From Deltaproteobacteria bacterium (lineage in GTDB: Bacteria > Myxococcota > Polyangia > Polyangiales > B10-G4): 10,546 nucleotides of DNA. The stretch lies in contig JAFDCW010000085.1 of assembly GCA_019312705.1 (NCBI GenBank), positions 1 to 10,546 on the forward strand, in the 5' to 3' direction. A model generated the notes under the pieces. The model was not told the DNA's origin and did no database searches. It saw only the letters and a list, made by a program, of their open reading frames with translations. The translations under genes and the position numbers were made by a program. Below are positions 1 to 6,578 of this stretch, one piece after another; positions within the stretch are counted from its first letter, which is position 1; every line of letters begins with the position of its first letter.

Positions 1-31
1 TGCACAGCAATCTGTGACCACGTGCGGACGG

Positions 32-358
32 TCAGCCGACAGGCGGATCGGCCGTGGCGTCACGGGCGAGGAGGACCAGCGCGACGGCTAGAAGTATGCC
101 GATGACCAGGGCCTCGAAGGTGCCGGCGACCCGGGTGAACATGATCATGGGGCCGATCACATCGTAGTCGACCTGGCCCGTCTGGAGCAGGTTGTCGGGA
201 CTGAGCCCGGAGGTGCAACAGCGGGTCAGGAGCTCGATGGCACCGGCTGCGATGAAGAGGTAACCGGCCTTCGCGTTCGCGGGGCGAATCACCGCCGCGC
301 CGACGCCGATGAGGGCGACCGCCAGCAGGAACCCGATGCAGCCTACCAGGATGCCCAT
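32..358 (-). CDS. Small membrane protein B, paralogue of its upstream neighbour
   Basis: Predicted 108-residue integral membrane protein of unknown function. I see three hydrophobic segments, at about residues 3-24, 32-45 and 70-97, and a polar loop between the second and third. It aligns without gaps to the upstream protein over the first half: Cys7, the Gly32-Tyr33-Leu34 triplet and the Cys47-Cys48-Thr49-Ser50 motif keep exactly the spacing of Cys21, Gly46-Tyr47-Leu48 and Cys61-Cys62-Thr63-Ser64 there. The ATG at 358 shares one base with the stop of the upstream gene (TGATG), which points to translational coupling. A run of Gs seven bases before it may serve as a weak ribosome binding site. 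The same frame is open far upstream to 847, but that part is Arg-rich and antisense-like, so I chose this start. Function unknown; the pair may act as a hetero-oligomer (inference). Confidence 0.75.
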   Translation of the reverse strand: MGILVGCIGFLLAVALIGVGAAVIRPANAKAGYLFIAAGAIELLTRCCTSGLSPDNLLQTGQVDYDVIGPMIMFTRVAGTFEALVIGILLAVALVLLARDATADPPVG

Positions 359-738
359 CAGAGCCCCCCCACGGGCGCGGCGCCGTCGTTCTTCTGGCCC
401 GTGATATGGCGCGCGAGGACCGCGCCCCCGGCGATGATGAGACCGAAGGAGCCGAGGTAGGAGAGCAGCGCGAGGGCCGAGCTCAGCCCTCCGACGGCGC
501 CGGCCACCTCGTAGAGCTCGAGCCAGGTCACCGCCGGCTCCTGCCAGCTCGTGCAACACGCGGCGAGCATCGAGAGCACGCCGGCGCCTCCGACGAGGTA
601 GCCCGCGGTGGCGTGAGCGCTGCGGACCTTGACGAAGCCGACCACCACGAAGAGCAGCCCTACAAAGAGGCCGGCGCAGCCTTCCAGGACTCCGACGATG
701 GCCAGCAGATTGGGGTCGAGGACCTCGTAGGCGTTCAT
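358..738 (-). CDS. Small membrane protein A, first gene of a paralogous pair
   Basis: Predicted 126-residue integral membrane protein of unknown function. Hydrophobic segments lie at about residues 11-37, 46-62 and 78-108; the last is long enough for two helices. Conserved with the downstream paralogue are Cys21, Gly46-Tyr47-Leu48 and the Cys61-Cys62-Thr63-Ser64 motif at the end of the second hydrophobic segment. The C-terminus is polar (GQKND and on) and ends in Gly-Gly-Leu. The gene overlaps the next one by one base, so the two are almost certainly one transcript. I see no strong Shine-Dalgarno sequence before the ATG at 738. The family was not recognised; the vicinal cysteines could bind a metal or form a disulfide, but nothing in the sequence proves it. 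Confidence 0.75.
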   Translation of the reverse strand: MNAYEVLDPNLLAIVGVLEGCAGLFVGLLFVVVGFVKVRSAHATAGYLVGGAGVLSMLAACCTSWQEPAVTWLELYEVAGAVGGLSSALALLSYLGSFGLIIAGGAVLARHITGQKNDGAAPVGGL

Positions 739-740
739 AG

Positions 741-926
741 TGGCGGGAGCCTATCACCCGGACGCGCTTTCTGGTCGCCGGATACCTTGGCCTAGTCGTC
801 GCGCTCGTCGTCTCTTCCTGTGCGAGCGAGCCCGAGACCGAGCCCACCGCGCTCGTGAACGGCGACAGTGAGTTTCCAGCTCACCGAGACCAGCTCGACG
901 GTGGGCATGGGGGTTCGGTGTGACGG
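741..926 (+). pseudogene. Start-less lipoprotein-like reading frame
   Basis: This plus-strand frame encodes what reads as a lipoprotein signal peptide: a basic stretch (RTRF), a hydrophobic run (FLVAGYLGLVVALVV), a lipobox-like VSSC, then an acidic, proline-containing segment (ASEPETEPT). It ends at a TGA at 924-926. An in-frame TAG at 738-740 closes it upstream, and no ATG, GTG or TTG lies between that stop and the signal. Only a CTG (771) or an ATC (753, just after a GGGAG) could start it. A GTG at 740 sits in a neighbouring frame, so a one-base indel could have removed the true start. It diverges from the membrane-protein pair. It could equally be a chance frame in GC-rich DNA. Confidence 0.28.
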
Positions 927-955
927 CCGGGCAAGGTGCGACGACGTCGTTGAGG

Positions 956-1054
956 TCAGATCACTCTCCGCAGTCCACCTCCGCCGGCCGTCGCCCCCCC
1001 GCAGGAGGCGATGAGTACGAGAGACAGCGCGAGGATGAGATTCTGCATGGACAT
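956..1054 (-). CDS. Candidate 32-residue small lipoprotein
   Basis: A short minus-strand frame of 32 codons has the textbook layout of a bacterial lipoprotein precursor: start MSMQN, hydrophobic core LILALSLVL, lipobox IASC with the cysteine at residue 18, then a Gly/Ala-rich mature peptide of only 15 residues ending LRRVI. ATGs at 1054 and 1048 are in frame with each other; the second fits the usual start-to-cysteine distance equally well. No clear Shine-Dalgarno sequence precedes either. The mature part is very short, so this may be an entericidin-sized lipoprotein, or the front of a longer lipoprotein gene cut by a frameshift. It lies in an otherwise gene-free gap upstream of the histidine kinase and diverges from it. 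Confidence 0.4.
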   Translation of the reverse strand: MSMQNLILALSLVLIASCGGATAGGGGLRRVI

Positions 1055-1067
1055 GGCGGGTACCGGG

Positions 1068-1091
1068 GCAGGCGTGGGAGCAGGCGTGGGA
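1068..1091. repeat. Perfect 12-bp tandem duplication
   Basis: The 12-mer GCAGGCGTGGGA occurs twice with no gap (1068-1079 and 1080-1091). It lies just upstream of the small minus-strand lipoprotein candidate, where regulatory sites would be expected. It could be paired binding sites or a slippage product. Confidence 0.6.
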
Positions 1092-1121
1092 CCGCCCTCG
1101 AGCGGTCAGGCGGTGGTGCGC

Positions 1122-1175
1122 GTAAGACATACCGCAACGAGCCCATGACCGCGACTGGGGCGCGGTGCGTCTTAC
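1122..1175. promoter_or_regulatory. Imperfect 14-bp inverted repeat in the divergent gap
   Basis: GTAAGACATACCGC at 1122-1135 and GCGGTGCGTCTTAC at 1162-1175 are reverse complements at 12 of 14 positions, separated by 26 bases. The repeat lies between the minus-strand lipoprotein candidate and the histidine kinase start. It could be a two-site operator for a dimeric regulator or a stem-loop in either transcript. There is no T-tract, so a rho-independent terminator is unlikely. Function is inferred only from position. Confidence 0.4.
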
Positions 1176-1276
1176 CGAGTCGGTCAGCTGCACGTGGGCC
1201 TCATTCGGTACGCGGCGGAGGGCGCTAGATGCGTGCGTGACGAGCGGCCCTTCCTGGCCTAGCCTCACGCAGCAAG

Positions 1277-3238
1277 ATGGCATCCGATTGGTCCAGTCGT
1301 CGGGGACTCTACCGACAGCTCGAGGAACTCGCCGGCGGGGACGCCGCGCTGGATATCAGCGCGGATTTTCTCTCCTCGGTTCTCACCCACGTCCCCGCGG
1401 TGATATCCGTCCTCGCCCCGGACGGAAGGCTGCTCTTCTTGAACCGGACCGTCACCGGGGCCTCCATGGACGACTTCATCGGCTCCACCGTCTACGACCT
1501 GGTCCCCGACAAGGAAGAACACGGCGACATCGAGAGGACCCTGGCTTCGATTGTGGCGACCGGGGAACCCGGCGGCTACGTCGCGCACGCCCTCGGTGTG
1601 CACGGGCCCCGCTCGCGCTATCACAACTGGCTTGGTCCGATTCGCTCCGGCGGCAAGGTCATCGCCCTGACGTGCATCACGCGAGACGTCACCGCCGCCT
1701 GGCAAGCCGAGAGCGCCCTCGCCGACCAAGAGGCGCGCCTTCGCATGGCCCTCGAGGCGGCGGGCATGGGCATGTGGCGCTGGGACGTAGCGACCAACCA
1801 GACCGAGATCGACGACGCCGCTCGGGCGATCTATCGCCATAGCGGGAACATACTCACCCCCGAGGACCTGCAGGGCCTCATTCACCGCGAAGACCGGCCT
1901 CTCCTCGATGCCGCCGCCCTCGAGAGCATCATGTCTCGGGTACCCTATTCGATGCCCCATCGCTTGGTGCGCGATGGAGACCCGGAGCGATGGCTCATGG
2001 GCAAGGGCCTGCCGCTCTACGATGACGCAGGCAACGTCGAGGGCATGCTCGGGACCATCGTCGACATCACGGAACACCGAGCGCTCGAGGAGCAGCTGCG
2101 CCAAGCCCAGAAGCTCGAGGCGGTAGGTCAGCTCACCGCGGGCATCGCGCACAACTTCAACAACATGCTGGCGTCGATCTTGCCCGCCCTCGAACGCGTC
2201 GCCGACGACGTGTCGCCGGAGAATCGCCCGCTCATCGCGGCCGCGACCGAGGCTACCCAGCGCGCGGCGTCGATGATCCGAGAGCTGCTCACATTCTCCG
2301 GCAAGAACCGGCCCGCCCCGCGTCGACTCCAGCAGGTCCACGAGATCGTCGAGAAGACCCTACATCTTTGTCGGTCGACCTTCGATCGTGCCATCTCGAT
2401 CGAATTCGACGTCCAGGGTGGCCTGGGCCTCGTCCAAGTGGACGCCGCCCAGGTCGAGCAAGCTCTCTTGAACATCCTGATCAATGCCCGGGACGCCCTC
2501 GCGGCCTCGAATACGGCGTCGCCGTTCCTTCGGATCGCGGTGCACGCCGGAGACAGACCGGCCGACCCCCAGGTACCGGACCATGCTCACGGCTGGGTGT
2601 GCGTCACGGTGACCGACAACGCCGACGGGATGGAGGACGAGGTCCGGGCTCGAATCTTCGACCCCTTCTTCACCACCAAGGGTGTAGGACGAGGCACGGG
2701 GCTCGGGCTCTCGACGAGCTATGCGATCGTCCGTGAGCACGGCGGACTATTGAACTGCGACTCGCGGCCAGGGGAAGGGTCGACGTTCGTGATTTGGCTC
2801 CCGGTCGTCGAGCCCGGCCAATCCCCAGCGGCCGAGGCGGGCACCCCGGCGCGGCGCAGGCAGACCTCCGCCGATAGGAGCGTGCTGGTGGTCGATGACG
2901 AGGCCGTCGTGAGGCGCGTGCTCGTTCAGCTCCTCGGGAGGGAGGGCTACGCGGTACAGAAGGCGAGGCACGCCGACGATGCGATCGCCTTGCTCGAAGA
3001 GCACGGAGCCGTCGACCTGGTTTTACTCGATCTCAATATGCCGGGCATGCCCTTCACCGAGTTCATCGCGCATCTCGACCGAGTTGCACCGGGAGCGCGG
3101 CGCATTGTGTACACCGGCGACGCGGGGGTCGGTGAACTCGAGGGCGTCGACGTGGTCATTCAGAAGCCGGCGGGCTCCGACCGAATCCTGCGAGAGATCG
3201 AGACGCTCCTCGCGGCCGCTGCGCCGGACCGCGGCTAG
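1277..3238 (+). CDS. Soluble hybrid histidine kinase (PAS-PAS-HisKA-HATPase-REC)
   Basis: Sensor kinase of 653 residues, cytoplasmic: there is no signal peptide or membrane segment. Order of domains: PAS about 30-150, a second PAS about 155-272 ending in [13 protein letters not shown], dimerisation/phosphoacceptor helix with the H-box GIAHNFNN (His292), ATP-binding domain with N-box NILINARDA (Asn399, Asn403), G1 box DNADGM (447-452), F-box IFDPFFTTK (460-468), G2 box GRGTGLGLS (from 471), then a receiver domain about 533-645. The receiver has the acidic pair Asp540/Asp541, phospho-acceptor Asp585, Thr613 and Lys630, so it looks active. The G1 box has Ala where DxGxG kinases usually have the first Gly. 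His292 would autophosphorylate and may pass phosphate to Asp585. No response regulator or phosphotransfer gene is adjacent, so it is an orphan, as is common in myxobacteria. The ligand is unknown. The ATG at 1277 has no strong ribosome binding site. Confidence 0.93.
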   Translation: MASDWSSRRGLYRQLEELAGGDAALDISADFLSSVLTHVPAVISVLAPDGRLLFLNRTVTGASMDDFIGSTVYDLVPDKEEHGDIERTLASIVATGEPGGYVAHALGVHGPRSRYHNWLGPIRSGGKVIALTCITRDVTAAWQAESALADQEARLRMALEAAGMGMWRWDVATNQTEIDDAARAIYRHSGNILTPEDLQGLIHREDRPLLDAAALESIMSRVPYSMPHRLVRDGDPERWLMGKGLPLYDDAGNVEGMLGTIVDITEHRALEEQLRQAQKLEAVGQLTAGIAHNFNNMLASILPALERVADDVSPENRPLIAAATEATQRAASMIRELLTFSGKNRPAPRRLQQVHEIVEKTLHLCRSTFDRAISIEFDVQGGLGLVQVDAAQVEQALLNILINARDALAASNTASPFLRIAVHAGDRPADPQVPDHAHGWVCVTVTDNADGMEDEVRARIFDPFFTTKGVGRGTGLGLSTSYAIVREHGGLLNCDSRPGEGSTFVIWLPVVEPGQSPAAEAGTPARRRQTSADRSVLVVDDEAVVRRVLVQLLGREGYAVQKARHADDAIALLEEHGAVDLVLLDLNMPGMPFTEFIAHLDRVAPGARRIVYTGDAGVGELEGVDVVIQKPAGSDRILREIETLLAAAAPDRG

Positions 3239-3247
3239 AGGCTGTCC

Positions 3248-3262
3248 CTTCATCTGATGAAG
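3248..3262. other. Small perfect palindrome between convergent ends
   Basis: CTTCAT at 3248-3253 and ATGAAG at 3257-3262 form a six-pair stem around a three-base loop. It covers the stop region of the dehydrogenase remnant and lies just past the kinase stop. It is AT-rich and has no T-tract, so a terminator role is weak. Confidence 0.25.
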
Positions 3263-3522
3263 ACGGTCTCGCCGACACCGTCTCCTTCGGCGACGGCGAC
3301 GTAAGCCTCGGCGACCTTCGCCGCGGGCACTCCGACGTTCCCCATGCCCAACTTCACCCCGGTCTCCCGGACGAATGGTGGGGAGACGACGTTGACCCGC
3401 GGGCCCTCGGGGAGGTCTTTGGCGGCCGCGCGCACGTAGCCCTCAAGGCCGGCGCCGAGGGCCTGGGCCCGGGCCCGGACGGTCTCGACCGCCGCGAGGG
3501 CATGGCGTACGGCGCCGAGCAC
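3250..3522 (-). pseudogene. C-terminal remnant of a short-chain dehydrogenase
   Basis: The last 70 residues or so (3250-3459) read like the C-terminal third of a short SDR-family oxidoreductase: GLEGYVRAAAKDLP, then PRVNVVSPPFVRETG, then VPAAKVAEAYVAVAEGDGVGETVFIR. In that family the VNVVSPP stretch follows the catalytic region, and the end forms the last strand of the Rossmann fold. The NAD(P)-binding glycine motif and the catalytic Ser and Tyr-x-x-x-Lys are absent. In frame, the 21 residues before this part do not look like SDR sequence and the frame is closed by a TAG at 3553-3555. A GTG at 3522 is the only upstream start. It should therefore be catalytically dead. It is convergent with the kinase gene and diverges from the LysR-like fragment. 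Confidence 0.6.
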
Positions 3523-3526
3523 GGCG

Positions 3527-3640
3527 CACCTGTACCTCGCCGTCGACGTACTCTACCCCGCGTCCGATCTCGCGTCCCATCTGAGCGCCTTTCGCGATGC
3601 GTTTCCGTCGGTCCTCGCCGCCCAGCAAGTTGGCGCGACC
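3527..3640 (+). pseudogene. Fragment resembling a LysR effector-binding domain
   Basis: In the plus frame starting at 3527 the translation runs HLYLAVDVLYP, then a stretch ending SAFRDAFPSV. This matches the opening of LysR-type regulator effector domains, in which a strand of the form L-x-L-x-VD-x-L-x-P is followed by a helix and an F-x-x-x-FP motif. No helix-turn-helix region precedes it: the upstream bases are the antisense of the dehydrogenase remnant. After about 3640 the frame stops looking protein-like. Short SDR genes with a divergent lysR neighbour are a common arrangement, which fits. The assignment rests on about 35 residues and is tentative. Confidence 0.35.
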
Positions 3641-3644
3641 GGGC

Positions 3645-3808
3645 GTCCAAGAGCAGAGCCGCGAGTTCATCCGCAATTGGATGCCGGACTCCGGGTTCGA
3701 GAAATACGTCGCGTCCGCAGGCATCGAGGCGACGAAACCGGCCGGTTGGTGTGTGCTTCGGCCGGACCGGCGCCTGACGGTGTCGTTCGGCGTCGGGGGG
3801 TCCCTGGG
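3645..3808 (+). pseudogene. Possible frameshifted continuation, unidentified coding remnant
   Basis: One base out of frame from the LysR-like piece, the frame from 3645 reads like protein: EQSREFIRNWMPDSGFEKY, then GIEATKPAGWCVLRPDRR, then TVSFGVGG, with mostly G or C at third positions. Removing one C near 3644 would join it to the preceding fragment. I do not recognise the family, and it does not look like the usual end of a LysR protein, so it may come from another gene. The frame stays open past 3808 only because it then runs antisense through the Gly/Pro/Asp-rich tail of the beta-helix gene. Minus-strand frames here also look fairly codon-biased, so direction is uncertain. Confidence 0.25.
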
Positions 3809-3811
3809 CGC

Positions 3812-5353
3812 TCACCGCCGGCGACGGAAGAGCGTCACTACCATCAGCAGCGCGAACCAGGCGGCGCTGCTCCCGGGGCCGGAGGTCGTACGGCATCCGC
3901 AGCCGCCATCCGACTCGCCGCCGCCTCCCGAGTCGACACCGCTGCCGGCGTCGTCGTCGGGTGAGGAACCGCTGTCCGTGACGCCACCACCGTCCGGGGG
4001 CGGGGTCACGCCACCATCGGGCAAAGGTCCTACCCCGCCGTCGGTCATGGGGGGCGGAGGATCGGGCACGTCACCTCGAAAGCCCGCCGCCAGCATCCAC
4101 CCGGGGTTTTCAGGGGCCGTGTGTTCGTACGCGCCGACGTCCGGGCTGCCGTCGCCCCTGGCGCTGCCGTTGTAGTCCTCTGAGGCGCCTTGGGCCGAAT
4201 CGCCGCTGTCGATCAGAACCGAGCCCGTCGGCGGGTAGAAGACGTTGGTCGCCGGGTTGCCGAGGTCGGCGTCTCCGGCGCCGAGTTCGATCCCGCCCGG
4301 GGCGCTGATGGATCCGAGACCGATGTTGCCCACGATGGTCGCCCCCGGCGCCCCACCGTTGATGTCCGCCGCGGCGCTGCCGGCGCAGTAGAAGGCGTTG
4401 TTCGCGATGACCTGGTTGGCGCTCCCGGACCAGTCGTTGGTCTTCATGCAGGCGGTGCCCGAGGCGTAGACCGTATTGTGCACGATGGTGACGTCGTGGG
4501 GCTCGAAGCCCTGGCTCGGCTTGGACTGGATGCCGTTGAGGCCGGCGTCGACGATGATGTTGTTGCGCACGATGACCTGGCCGACGATCTGAATCCCGTT
4601 GTTGATCGTCCCCCAGATGAAGTTGCGTTCGACGACGTTGAAGGGGCCTGCTCCGTCGGGGAAGCCATAGAGGGTGATCGCTGGGTAGAGTGCGTTGACG
4701 ATCACGTTGTCGCGGACGGTATTGCCGTAGGAGCCGGTCTTGATTTCGATCCCGTCCCCCTGGTCACCGCCGAGGTCGTGGATGAAGTTCTCTGCGAAGA
4801 GCGAGTTCGTCACCTGGCAGGCGTTGTCGTTGCAGCCGATGTACATGCCCTCGCCGCGGCCCCCGGTGTCGTAGATCTCGTTGCGCCGCACGGTCAGGCG
4901 ATCGCAGACGTGGCCCGGGCGGTTGCAGCTGATGCCGACGTCCGCGATGGCGTGGATGGTCATGTCTTCGATGACGGCGTTGTTCGCGTTGCCGAGGCGG
5001 ATTCCGTGACCGCCTCCGGTGATCTCGAATCCAGTGAAGGTGAAGTAGCTGCCCTCGACGTTCAGCACGTTCTAGGACGGGTCCCCCTCGAGCACCGGCC
5101 GGGCGCCCGGGGCGGCGCGCACGACGATCGGAGAGGCGGCGGTGCCGGCCCAAGTCACCTCGAGGAAGCCCGGGGTAGGGTAAGTCCCCGCTTGGACGAT
5201 CACCTCATCGCCAGCTGAGAGCCCGCCGAGGACCGTGTAGAGGTCGTCCCCGGGCCCAATGTCGTGGACTTCGGCATGCGCCACCGGGCCGACCGCAGCA
5301 GACGCCAAGGCGAACAGAGACAAGGCGAGAGAAGAACGGAGGGGCAGGCGCAT
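3812..5353 (-). pseudogene. Secreted parallel beta-helix protein with MYXO-CTERM-like tail, broken by an in-frame amber stop
   Basis: One reading frame of 513 sense-length codons is split by a TAG at 5072-5074. The front 93 codons give a signal peptide (MRLPLRSSLALSLFALASAA, likely cut after AHA) and the start of a beta-helix (GPGDDLYTVL, VIVQAGTYP, PIVVRAAPG). Past the stop, the same frame continues with Asn, then VLNVEGSYFTFTGFEI and many right-handed beta-helix coils, a DYNGSARGDGSPDVGAYE end motif, a Pro/Gly/Asp-rich linker, and a tail with GCGCR, a hydrophobic helix and RRRR, as in MYXO-CTERM proteins anchored and processed at the envelope. The family resembles polysaccharide lyase-like and other PbH1-repeat proteins; no substrate can be assigned. 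TAG may replace CAG (Gln). A GTG at 5068 could restart translation but would lack a signal peptide. Sequencing error remains possible. Confidence 0.85.
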
Positions 5354-5446
5354 GACGGTAGGTTAGCGCCTTTGCCGAAGATCCGCGCGCGAGCCGCGCG
5401 TGCCCACGCTCTATTCCGTAGTACGCGGCGCTGGTACCGTGACCCC
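5354..5446. promoter_or_regulatory. Divergent intergenic region, beta-helix gene and methyltransferase
   Basis: This 93-bp gap must hold the promoters of both flanking genes if the starts are right. I see no convincing -35/-10 pair and no strong Shine-Dalgarno sequence for either gene. A GC-rich stretch near 5384-5400 is partly self-complementary. Confidence 0.35.
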
Positions 5447-6100
5447 GTGAATGCTCCGGTTGATCGTCCCCCCGCCAACGCCGCCTTCTGGGATGACCTT
5501 GCCCAGCGGTACTCGGAGAAGCCCGTCGACGACCCCGACGCTTTCGACCGCAAAATCGCTATCACCGAGGCCTTGATGAGCCCCGAGGACGTCGTCCTCG
5601 ACATCGGCTGCGGAACGGGGTCGTTGGCATTGCGCCTTGCCCCCTCTGCTGCCCAGGTTCACGGCCTGGATCTCTCGACCGAGATGATCCGCATCGCCGA
5701 CGGCAAGGCCGAGGGCCAGCAGGTCGACAACGTCACCTTCCATGCCGGCCCCTTCGACGACACCTTCACGGCGTTCGAGGCCGAGAGCCTCGACGGCATC
5801 TGCGCCTACAGCCTGCTGCACCTGGTCGACGACCGGCGAGCCGCCCTGGACCAAATCTATCGGCTGCTCAAACCCGGCGGCTTCTTCGCCTCGTCCACCG
5901 TCTGTTTGGGGGAGTCGCGCTTGCCCTTCGGCCCGGTCTTGCGCTTGATGGCCTGGCTCGGAAAGGCCCCACCGGTGGAGATCTTCTCCAAAGCGACCCT
6001 CGAAGACGAAGTGCGTGACGCGGGTTTTGTCGAAATCACCCAGCCCGACGTGGGAGCTGAGGCGAAGATCGCGTTCATGGTCGCGACGAAGCCTCGATAG
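5447..6100 (+). CDS. Class I SAM-dependent methyltransferase
   Basis: Cytoplasmic methyltransferase of 217 residues from the GTG at 5447. Motif I is VVLDIGCGTGS (Asp52 to Gly58), which binds S-adenosylmethionine; the acidic residue at the end of strand 2 is Asp75 in HGLDLSTEMI; LLHLVDD and LLKPGGFFASSTV mark the later strands, as in the Methyltransf_11/25 families. The frame is open upstream to 5264, but that stretch runs antisense over the signal-peptide region of the divergent gene and is Arg-rich, so GTG 5447, just before NAPVDRPPANAAFWDDLAQRY, is the better start. An ATG at 5451 is out of frame. Substrate unknown; a small molecule is more likely than DNA or rRNA by family habit. It converges on the ACT-domain gene with 27 bases between. 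Confidence 0.88.
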   Translation: MNAPVDRPPANAAFWDDLAQRYSEKPVDDPDAFDRKIAITEALMSPEDVVLDIGCGTGSLALRLAPSAAQVHGLDLSTEMIRIADGKAEGQQVDNVTFHAGPFDDTFTAFEAESLDGICAYSLLHLVDDRRAALDQIYRLLKPGGFFASSTVCLGESRLPFGPVLRLMAWLGKAPPVEIFSKATLEDEVRDAGFVEITQPDVGAEAKIAFMVATKPR

Positions 6101-6127
6101 CACGTGGGCCAACGGAGAGGCCTTCTC

Positions 6128-6565
6128 TCAGTCTGCGTCCCTTCGCGCTTTTACACCCTGCGCAGCGAGCGCGCGCAGCTCGGCCATCGCCTCTTCCGCC
6201 CGGTCCTCCGGCACGAATAGATGATCGTGGTGGACCGCCGAGACCGGGTTTACCGCTATGCCGAGACGCGCCAGTCCGGCGGTGATCGCGGCGAGAAACC
6301 CGACGGCCTCGAGCGACCAGTGCACTTCCAGAGTGATCATCCGGCAGGGGAACGCACCTTCGAGCCCGGAGGCCTTCGCCTGCGACCGCCGCACCACGAG
6401 GGTCGTGCCCTCTGCCTCGCGGAAGCTCATCACCGGGTCCAGCCCACCAAGTGCCGCCAGCTCGGGCACGTTGACAAAGACCCAGGTCCCCGGCGTCAGG
6501 TGCGGCTGCATTCCGGCCAGCAGTTCCGCGAGGTCAGTCTCGCTCGTCGTCGTGTGGCGCTTCAT
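6128..6565 (-). CDS. ACT-domain protein (ACT_3 / DUF2241-like)
   Basis: Small cytoplasmic protein of 145 residues. The N-terminal half has the family signature PHLTPGTWVFVNVPE (21-35) and FREAEGTTLVV (48-58); the C-terminal half is an ACT-type fold with ITLEVHWSLEAVGFLAAI (77-94), a Gly-Ile-Ala-Val-Asn turn (102-106) and the hallmark HHDHLFVP (112-119), followed by a helix ERAEEA-type segment. ACT domains usually bind amino acids or similar small ligands and regulate; members of this stand-alone family have no firmly known reaction as far as I know. Length is normal for the family. The ATG at 6565 overlaps or nearly touches the divergent propeller gene, so its promoter must lie inside that gene or the message has little or no leader. 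Confidence 0.85.
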   Translation of the reverse strand: MKRHTTTSETDLAELLAGMQPHLTPGTWVFVNVPELAALGGLDPVMSFREAEGTTLVVRRSQAKASGLEGAFPCRMITLEVHWSLEAVGFLAAITAGLARLGIAVNPVSAVHHDHLFVPEDRAEEAMAELRALAAQGVKARRDAD

Positions 6566-6578
6566 GCATCATCGTCTC

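Noticed and set aside
792..1283. Minus-strand frame of 163 codons spanning the gap before the kinase
   Set aside because: Composition is Arg/Ser/His-rich with no motif or signal, and it overlaps the kinase start; more likely a chance frame.
1265..2341. Minus-strand frame of 358 codons over the kinase
   Set aside because: Antisense shadow of a full domain-by-domain histidine kinase.
4190..5218. Plus-strand frame of 342 codons over the beta-helix gene
   Set aside because: Asp/Val/Ala-rich antisense shadow of a gene with clear family motifs on the other strand.
6101..6127. Bidirectional terminator between the convergent methyltransferase and ACT genes
   Set aside because: GAGAGGCCTTCTC can form only about four pairs with a tight loop and has no flanking T or A tract.
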